This document shows, in pieces, positions 58,574-64,000 of a stretch of DNA of 64,000 bases. Source of the stretch: Phycobacter azelaicus (GTDB taxonomy: Bacteria; Pseudomonadota; Alphaproteobacteria; Rhodobacterales; Rhodobacteraceae); contig NZ_WKFH01000002.1 in assembly GCF_014884385.1 (NCBI RefSeq), positions 6,601 to 70,600 on the forward strand, written 5' to 3'. The position numbers were made by a program, and so were the translations under genes. The notes below the pieces were generated by a model. That model ran no database searches. It was not told the origin of the DNA and saw only the letters and a list, made by a program, of their open reading frames with translations. Numbering within the stretch: position 1 is the first letter of the stretch; each line of letters starts with the position of its first letter.

Positions 58574-59738
58574 GTGCCCTGCCCGCGCAGCCCGCAGGCC
58601 CGGCGCAGGTGCCTTTCGAAGCGCGCCCGGTGCTCTTGCTGTTCTGCGATGATTCCACCCTGTTCTTTGCCCGGCGCATGCGCGACTGCCTGCACGCGGC
58701 GGATCCGGACCTTCAGGTACACATGGGCTGGGTGGCAGAAGAAAACGCTCTGTCCTATCGGCAGATGGAACAGCTCCTGCCCGAGGGGCCGGATCTGGCA
58801 ATCCATGGCGAGACTGCTTTTGAAGAGCTGCTTCTGGGCGGGCGCTATCGGGCCATCCTGACCAGCCGAGTCTACGGGGCGCTTGGCGCCCAGTTGCGCC
58901 GCGTCGAAGTCTCCGCTGCGGCCGGGCGTCCTTGCGTTATCGCCTTCCTTGGCGGGCTCGATTTTTTCCCGAGAACGGCTATTTCCGCCGCCGCAACTGC
59001 GATGGGGTTTACCTGTTCCCGGCCAGCGAAATCCCGGTCTATGAACGCCGCGCGGCCACCTGGGGCGATCGCATGTGGCAGGAGGTGGGATTTGGTCATC
59101 CGACCTTCCTGGCACCCGAGGCGCTGCCGCCCGAGGATCTGGCGGCGCGGCGCGACATCTATTTCTTTACTCAGGCCCTGTCGCCGACGACCCGGCGCGG
59201 ACGCATGCACATGCTGGCGGCGATGGCGGCGATCGCCCGCGCCAACCCGGACCGCACCGTCTGGATCAAACTGCGCCATCTGCCCCATGAGAACCAAAAG
59301 CATCTGCATCTGGAAAAATACGACTATCCGGGTCTGCTCAAAGCTCTGCCTGATGCGCCGGACAATCTAAAGCTCACCGCCTGCACCATGGATGAGGCGC
59401 TAAAGACGGCGGCCCTTGGCATCACCTGCACCTCGACCGCGGCCATCGATGTGATCCGCGCGGGCGCGCCCTGCATGGTGCATCTGGATTTTGTCGACAA
59501 CTACGTTGACCCTCTGGTCGAGCCCATGCGCAAGCTCTTTGCAAAAAGCGGCCTGATCACCCCGCTTGAGGACATGCTGAACCTGCGCGCGGCGGCCCCG
59601 AACCCCGAATGGGTCGCCGACATGTTCTGCCCGCGCGACCTGGGCGCGCGGGTGCTGGACACCGTAACCCGCTTCAATGACCGCGCCTTTCAGGTTGAGG
59701 TTTTCGGCGGGGCGAAAAAAGCTGCATTTATCGCTTAG
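58570..59738 (+). pseudogene. Putative glycosyltransferase (DUF6716-like), frameshifted
   Basis: The frame from ATG 58570 encodes VLLLFCDDSTLFFARRMRDCL... through FLGGLDFFP. The sequence then continues in the next frame as ENGYFRRRNCDGVYLFPASE... to 59738. One base is missing in the T6C3 run at 58962-58970, so the protein of about 390 residues is broken. Both halves are of the type I recall as DUF6716, putative glycosyltransferases found near sialic-acid genes; this identification is tentative. The C-terminal part has the donor-site-like CTSTAAIDVIRAGAPCMVHL. The indel could be a sequencing error, since homopolymer slips are the usual kind. It is convergent with pseI (33 bp apart). Confidence 0.7.
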
Positions 59739-59771
59739 CGAGCCAAGTTGTCAGAGGCTGGTGCCATGGCT

Positions 59772-60836
59772 TCAATCGTCTAGCAGGTCCCAGCTCATTG
59801 GGGTGCCTTTTGCCACGTCGCGACCGACCTTTCGGCCCAAAAGCACGTCGTAATACCGGGGGGCAAGACCCGAGCCTGGGCGGATACGGCGCAGATTTCG
59901 TGAGGTCAGCTGATCTCCTGCTTTCATATCCTCGCCGATATAAAGAGAGCGACGTTTCTTGCGCCCTTTTTGCTCCGATTCCGTACCTCCAAACCAGATT
60001 TCTCCCATGGCTTGGGCCGCACGTTCAGTTTCAACCACCAATGCGGTGAATTCATCCGGTTCGAGTGAGAATGCACTGTCCACGCCCCCTTCGGAGCGGT
60101 CGAGGATAAAGTGTTTTTCAATGACAGTTGCCCCGAGCGCGGTTGCTGCGACGGAAACGCCCGTTCCCATTGTGTGATCGGACAGCCCGAAATTGCAGCC
60201 AAAAGTCTGGCCCAGAAGCGGCATGGTTACAAGGTTCGTATTCTCAGGGCTTGCAGGATAGCTCGAGGTACATTTGAGGAGCGTCAGGTTTGTGCACCCC
60301 GCGCTCAAAGCGGTTTCCACCGCTTCACCTATTTCGACGGGTGTTGCCATCCCGGTCGAGATGATCATGGGCTTGCCGGTCTCGGCCACACAGCGAATGA
60401 GTGGCAGGTCGATCGCCTCGAAGGAAGCAATTTTGTAAAGCGGTGCATCAAGGCTTTCCAAAAGCTCCACCGCGTCTTCCGAGAAAGGAGTGGAAAAAGG
60501 AATGATCCCTTTCTTGCGCGCCCGGTCGAATATGGGCTTGTGCCATTCCGCCGGGGTGTGGGCTTCCTCATAGAGTTCATAGAGCGTGCGTCCGGCCCAA
60601 AGCGACTTGGGATCGGTAATTGTGAACTCACCCTCGCTCAGGTCCAGAGTCATGCTATCTGCAGTGAATGTTTGGATTTTGATCGCATCGGCACCAGTGG
60701 CCGCTGCTGCATCTACGATGGCCAAGGCCCGTTCCAGCGACTGGTTATGGTTGCCGGACATCTCGGCAATGATGAAGGGGCCCTTGCTATCGCGGACGAC
60801 TTGGGTTGCACTCAGCGCCTGACGTAGGTCCTGCAT
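59772..60836 (-). CDS. pseI: Pseudaminic acid synthase
   Basis: A 354-residue two-domain synthase: NeuB-type TIM barrel (IIAEMSGNHNQSLERAL, DAIKIQTFTADSMTL, FSTPFSEDAVELLESL, ISTGMATPVEIGEA, LLKCTSSYP, LSDHTMG, IEKHFIL) and a C-terminal SAF domain (SLYIGEDMKAGDQLTSRNLRRIRPGSGL). It is PseI, not NeuB, because it sits with PseB, PseC, PseF and PseG. It makes pseudaminic acid from the 2,4-diamino sugar released by PseG. On the circular plasmid it ends the pse operon. Position 60210 equals position 1. Confidence 0.95.
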   Translation of the reverse strand: MQDLRQALSATQVVRDSKGPFIIAEMSGNHNQSLERALAIVDAAAATGADAIKIQTFTADSMTLDLSEGEFTITDPKSLWAGRTLYELYEEAHTPAEWHKPIFDRARKKGIIPFSTPFSEDAVELLESLDAPLYKIASFEAIDLPLIRCVAETGKPMIISTGMATPVEIGEAVETALSAGCTNLTLLKCTSSYPASPENTNLVTMPLLGQTFGCNFGLSDHTMGTGVSVAATALGATVIEKHFILDRSEGGVDSAFSLEPDEFTALVVETERAAQAMGEIWFGGTESEQKGRKKRRSLYIGEDMKAGDQLTSRNLRRIRPGSGLAPRYYDVLLGRKVGRDVAKGTPMSWDLLDD

Positions 60837-60857
60837 GAAACTTGCTCCTGCCTGTAG

Positions 60858-61736
60858 TTACGCGCCCAGCTCCGAGCTCGTAGTATTTAATGTAGTTTTG
60901 AAATCGGTGATGCCGGTTTCAAGGGAATAGCGTGGCTGCCAGCCCAGAACGGCCTTTGCCCGATCCAGCGCCATGACGGTTTGCGGCATGGGCGCGTCGC
61001 TGTCGGTTTTCAGGGCGACGGGCTGCGGATTACCAAAGATACGGTTGGCCGTTTCAGCGATTTCCGCCACCCGCCATGGCTGTCCGCCGCCGATATTAAT
61101 CGTGCCCTGCGCATGCGAGGCAAGCGCGGCCTCAATGGCCTCAACCACATCTCGTACATAAATCTGGTCGATCACGTAGTTGGGATTGCCCGTCAGGGTG
61201 ATCTGCTGTCCGTTTTGGGCGAGGTTGACGAACTTCATCAGCGCTGGCGTGCCTTTTTCTCCCGCCCCGTAGACGGCAGCAATTCGCAAGGCGATGGCGG
61301 ACACGTCTGTGCCGCGTGTCAGCATTTCGAGATATTGTTCTGCCATCAATTTGGAGAGCGCATAGGCGTTGATAGGAGCAGTATCCGCAGTCTCACGGTA
61401 AGGCAGACCGCTGGCCGAAGAGTAAATCGCGATGGTGGAAGCAAGAACGATACGGTTTACTCCGACCGCTTGGGCCGCTTGCACCAGATCACCAATCACG
61501 CCCACGTTGGGTCCGTAGAAAGGACCCAAATCCATGGGAGCATCCTCGCGCGTCATACGCCGACCCGCCAGGTGGACTACTGCATCGACCCCCTCGAGTA
61601 CCCGGGCAAGACTGTCCGCTGTATAATCCGTCTCTTGGCGGCTCAAGGGGCGCACCGAGTGCCCGGCCGTTTCCAGAGACGGACAGAGATAGCGTCCAAT
61701 GAAACCCGATGCGCCGGTGACGGCAACGACACTCAT
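60858..61736 (-). CDS. Sugar epimerase of the pse operon, duplicate record of 649-1527
   Basis: Identical 292-residue product to 649-1527. It is the same gene, seen again because the contig passes its own origin. Confidence 0.95.
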   Translation of the reverse strand: MSVVAVTGASGFIGRYLCPSLETAGHSVRPLSRQETDYTADSLARVLEGVDAVVHLAGRRMTREDAPMDLGPFYGPNVGVIGDLVQAAQAVGVNRIVLASTIAIYSSASGLPYRETADTAPINAYALSKLMAEQYLEMLTRGTDVSAIALRIAAVYGAGEKGTPALMKFVNLAQNGQQITLTGNPNYVIDQIYVRDVVEAIEAALASHAQGTINIGGGQPWRVAEIAETANRIFGNPQPVALKTDSDAPMPQTVMALDRAKAVLGWQPRYSLETGITDFKTTLNTTSSELGA

Positions 61737-62895
61737 GCCATCCCCTCCGGCTTATTCCCGGTTCCAGGCCGCACGTAATAGCCGACGACTTCGAGGGTGC
61801 CGTTGATGGGACGGACTTCTTCTCCGGCTGATACCGGTATTCGTGATACAGGCAGTCCGCTGGCGGTGGATAGGTCGACGGATCAAAACGGGTGCCCGGA
61901 GGGACCTGCTGGAACATCAACTCAAAAGGTACGTCAGGTGCCTGCCCCTCACCTGCATTGGGCAGGCTGTGCACCGGAGCCGCGCCCGTCAGGACATCAA
62001 TGGCCATGGAAATTTTGTCCGCGCCGGTAACGGCTTTGATCAATCGCCACATATGGCAGCCATCAAGCCTCGGTGCGATCTCGACAACGCGCGGACCATC
62101 TTGTGTTACGATCATCTGAAAATAAAGGACTCCATCGCGCGCGCCCAAGGCTGTCACGATGCGCCGCACCAGATCCTGGGCAACCGCCTGATCCGCAGGG
62201 CTAACATGAACGCAAGGTATCAGGTGGCCACGTGGAACCCCCAGAGCATGGGCACCATGTACCAGACGTTCGGAGAGAACCTGCATGCGGATCTGTCCGC
62301 CCGCAACAAGCACATTGCAGGAAATCTCGACGCCATCGAGAAATCCTTCGACGATAGCCTGCCCTGTGCGTGAAATCTCCGTGGCCCTGGCAATGGCGAG
62401 CTCAAGGTCCTCAGGCTGGTCAATACGCACGACACCGCGTTGGCCTTGCCCATCGGTTGGCTTAACGATGCAGGGAAACGTCGACCATTCTCCAAGCGCT
62501 GCAACACTGTCCACCTTGGCAAAAGGTACTGGACCCAAATCATGCTCGGCCAGAAAGCTGCGCAAGGCAGCCTTGTCGTCGAGCAGGCTGATAAAGGCAC
62601 TGTCATAGAAATGCGGCAGGTTCAGGCGTTCGCTGAGAGCAACGACACTGCTCATGGCAATATCAGACGAGATGGAATAGACCAGATCGACGTCATGCCG
62701 CCGTGCAGCGTTTTCAAGCGCGTCCAGGTCAACAATGTTTATGTGCTCAACCACATCACAAAAGGCCTGTCCCGGCTCGCCTACTACAGGCGAGCAGCCA
62801 ATCACGCGCCAGCCGCGATCTTTCATGTGACGGATGAGATCAGCCTGCCCGGCATTGGTGCCAAGCACCATGATCGTTCTCTGTGCGTCTGTCAT
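61733..62895 (-). pseudogene. ATP-grasp gene, duplicate record of 1524-2687 with artefactual frameshift
   Basis: One C is missing in the CCC at about 61824. The frame therefore runs from the ATP-grasp C-terminus into nonsense (a 468-codon frame ending at 61489). The left copy has no such defect. Confidence 0.9.
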
Positions 62896-63953
62896 TGACT
62901 CACCTTATCTTTTTGCCTCGACTGCAGGTTCAACAGAGCATCTACTAGGCGCTCTGCCCCAAGCCCGTCGACCAAGGCGCGACCCGCCCGGGACATCGCG
63001 GCTCTTTGGTCAGCATTCTCGATTAATTTCATAACAGCATTGCGCACCATGGTCCCCGATACCACGCTTATATCCCCAAGATAGGGAGCGCCAATACGAT
63101 CTGTCCAACCGCGACAGGGGCGCTCCTGATTTGGGGCAAGCCCTATGAATATCATGGGCACACCGCAGATTGCGGCTTCATAGCTCATGGTGCCGCCGGC
63201 AATCAGCGCAAGATCGCAGTCGGCCATGAGGCTCGCCATGTCCGCAGGTGCTACATGCAATTCGATACCCGGCAAAGATGAGACACGGGCCGTGATGTCT
63301 GCAAGGTTTGGATTGGCGGACCGCACACGACCACCAGGGTGATGCCGTTCCCCAGGTGACCGGCCAGTGCATTGAGGCTGAGAGCAATTGCTCCCCTGTC
63401 GTCCCCGCCACCGAAAGCCACAAGGATGCGCCGTACATCCCGTGTATCGGGTTGTGGTGTGATTGTGAGAAAGGCCGGACGCAGAGACTGCATACGCCGG
63501 GCCAAAAAGGGTCTCTTGTGCCTCTGGTCGTTGTAGCCATCGCATGTATTGAGAGCGTTTTTCATAAGGCGAGGCATTGACCAGCAGGTCGCACCAGTAG
63601 TCGAAAGGCAAGCTTGCGTCGAACTGTTGCAACCAGCGTATTCCTGCCTTCATGAGCCGTTGTTGATAGGTCGGCGTGATACGGTAATCATCCTGACGGC
63701 AAGGCTCGCCTCATGGCGGGCGCAGCTCTCCATACGATGGCGCAGTCTTGATCATCGCTTCCGCGCTCCGGAATTTCCTGCCATTCAATGAACAGATCCA
63801 TATCCTGTGCTGTCTGAAGGCTTGTCGGAGGGCCGAGGATTACACTGTGCCAGCCGCGCAGTTTCAGAACGCGGGCCATTTCTCGGCACCGCATGAGATG
63901 GCCAAGTCCGACCCGGGCGTTTGCATTGCAGCGAAAGACACGGTGCGTGTCAT
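62892..63953 (-). pseudogene. pseG: pseG, duplicate record of 2684-3748 with several indels
   Basis: Compared with the intact left copy this one has single-base gaps and an insertion near 63317, 63484, 63695, 63732 and 63940, so it cannot be read through. These are best explained as end-of-contig errors. Confidence 0.9.
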
Positions 63954-64000
63954 TACTGCATGTCCTTTAGCGCGGCAAATAGCGCTTCAGCCAGAGCCCA
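63953..64000 (-). CDS. pseF: pseF C-terminus, duplicate fragment of 3748-3795
   Basis: Last codons of pseF, cut by the window end. Same DNA as 3748-3795. Confidence 0.85.
   Translation of the reverse strand, partial: WALAEALFAALKDMQ

Larger units (their letters stand above)
60210..64000. repeat. Right copy of terminal redundancy, with indels
   Basis: Second pass of 1-3795. Differences from the left copy: one C missing near 61824, one C missing near 63317, a G added near 63484, an A missing near 63695, a deletion plus a substitution near 63732, and one A missing near 63940. All break reading frames that are intact on the left. Genes here should not be counted twice. Confidence 0.95.

Noticed and set aside
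60210..64000. True duplication of pse genes with pseudogenised second copy
   Set aside because: Identity is complete apart from indels clustered at the end, and the first 1.6 kb has none, which fits circular overlap with end errors better than gene decay.

Overview
The window is essentially one complete circular plasmid of about 60.2 kb, read slightly more than once around. Bases 1-3795 and 60210-64000 are the same DNA (offset 60,209 bp). The second copy differs only by a handful of small indels and one substitution, all near the window end. The replication module is a RepA-type initiator with ParA and ParB, a DnaA box, three 22-bp iterons and three copies of a perfect palindrome (likely parS). 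This module, the mostly high GC and the gene families point to an alphaproteobacterium of the Rhodobacterales (Roseobacter group). The overall content, surface polysaccharide genes on a RepA plasmid, resembles the roseobacter 'biofilm plasmids'. This one encodes a GDP-colitose route, where those described carry a rhamnose operon. I see no conjugation, mobilisation, toxin-antitoxin or resistance genes.

Layout. (a) 59772-60209 continuing to 1-14648 is a lower-GC island of about 15 kb. Its minus strand carries a pseudaminic-acid operon in the order interrupted hydrolase/TPR gene, pseB, pseC, pseF, pseG, ATP-grasp ligase, sugar epimerase, pseI. An IS3-family element with a 3-bp target duplication splits the first gene. 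Diverging from it are a large TPR/capsule-type glycosyltransferase, a DUF4910 aminopeptidase-like protein and an AAC(3)-type N-acyltransferase. No PseH acetyltransferase is present. (b) 14684-25594 holds two GT2 glycosyltransferases, a methyltransferase, a short NeuB-like synthase, the capsule ABC exporter (KpsM/KpsE/KpsT type), a large RTX repeat protein and a GT4 glycosyltransferase. (c) 25617-30067 is the replication/partition module. (d) 30234-34967 is a four-gene GDP-L-colitose operon (gmd, colC, colD, manC). (e) 35218-40964 holds a chemotaxis receptor, a plasmid-borne glmM and a DUF2793/beta-helix protein. (f) 40991-49575 holds a Wza-like lipoprotein, an epimerase, a phosphoglycosyl transferase, a WbpM-type dehydratase and a YjbH/YjbF/YjbE-like exopolysaccharide module. 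(g) 49838-52093 is a serralysin-type RTX protease whose C-terminal module is nearly identical in DNA to that of the RTX protein in (b). (h) 52203-59738 holds a UDP-sugar dehydrogenase and 4-epimerase, then a sialic-acid-type operon (CMP-nonulosonate synthetase fused to a phosphatase, a GT42 sialyltransferase, an AGE-family 2-epimerase) and a frameshifted putative glycosyltransferase.

Taken together, the plasmid appears to be a cell-surface and attachment package. It makes activated sugars (pseudaminic acid, a second sialic-like acid, colitose, uronic acids, a 4-keto-6-deoxy UDP-sugar), assembles and exports glycans through an ABC route and an outer-membrane route, and adds secreted calcium-binding proteins and a chemoreceptor. 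Functions are read from sequence motifs and remembered family sequences; no search was run.
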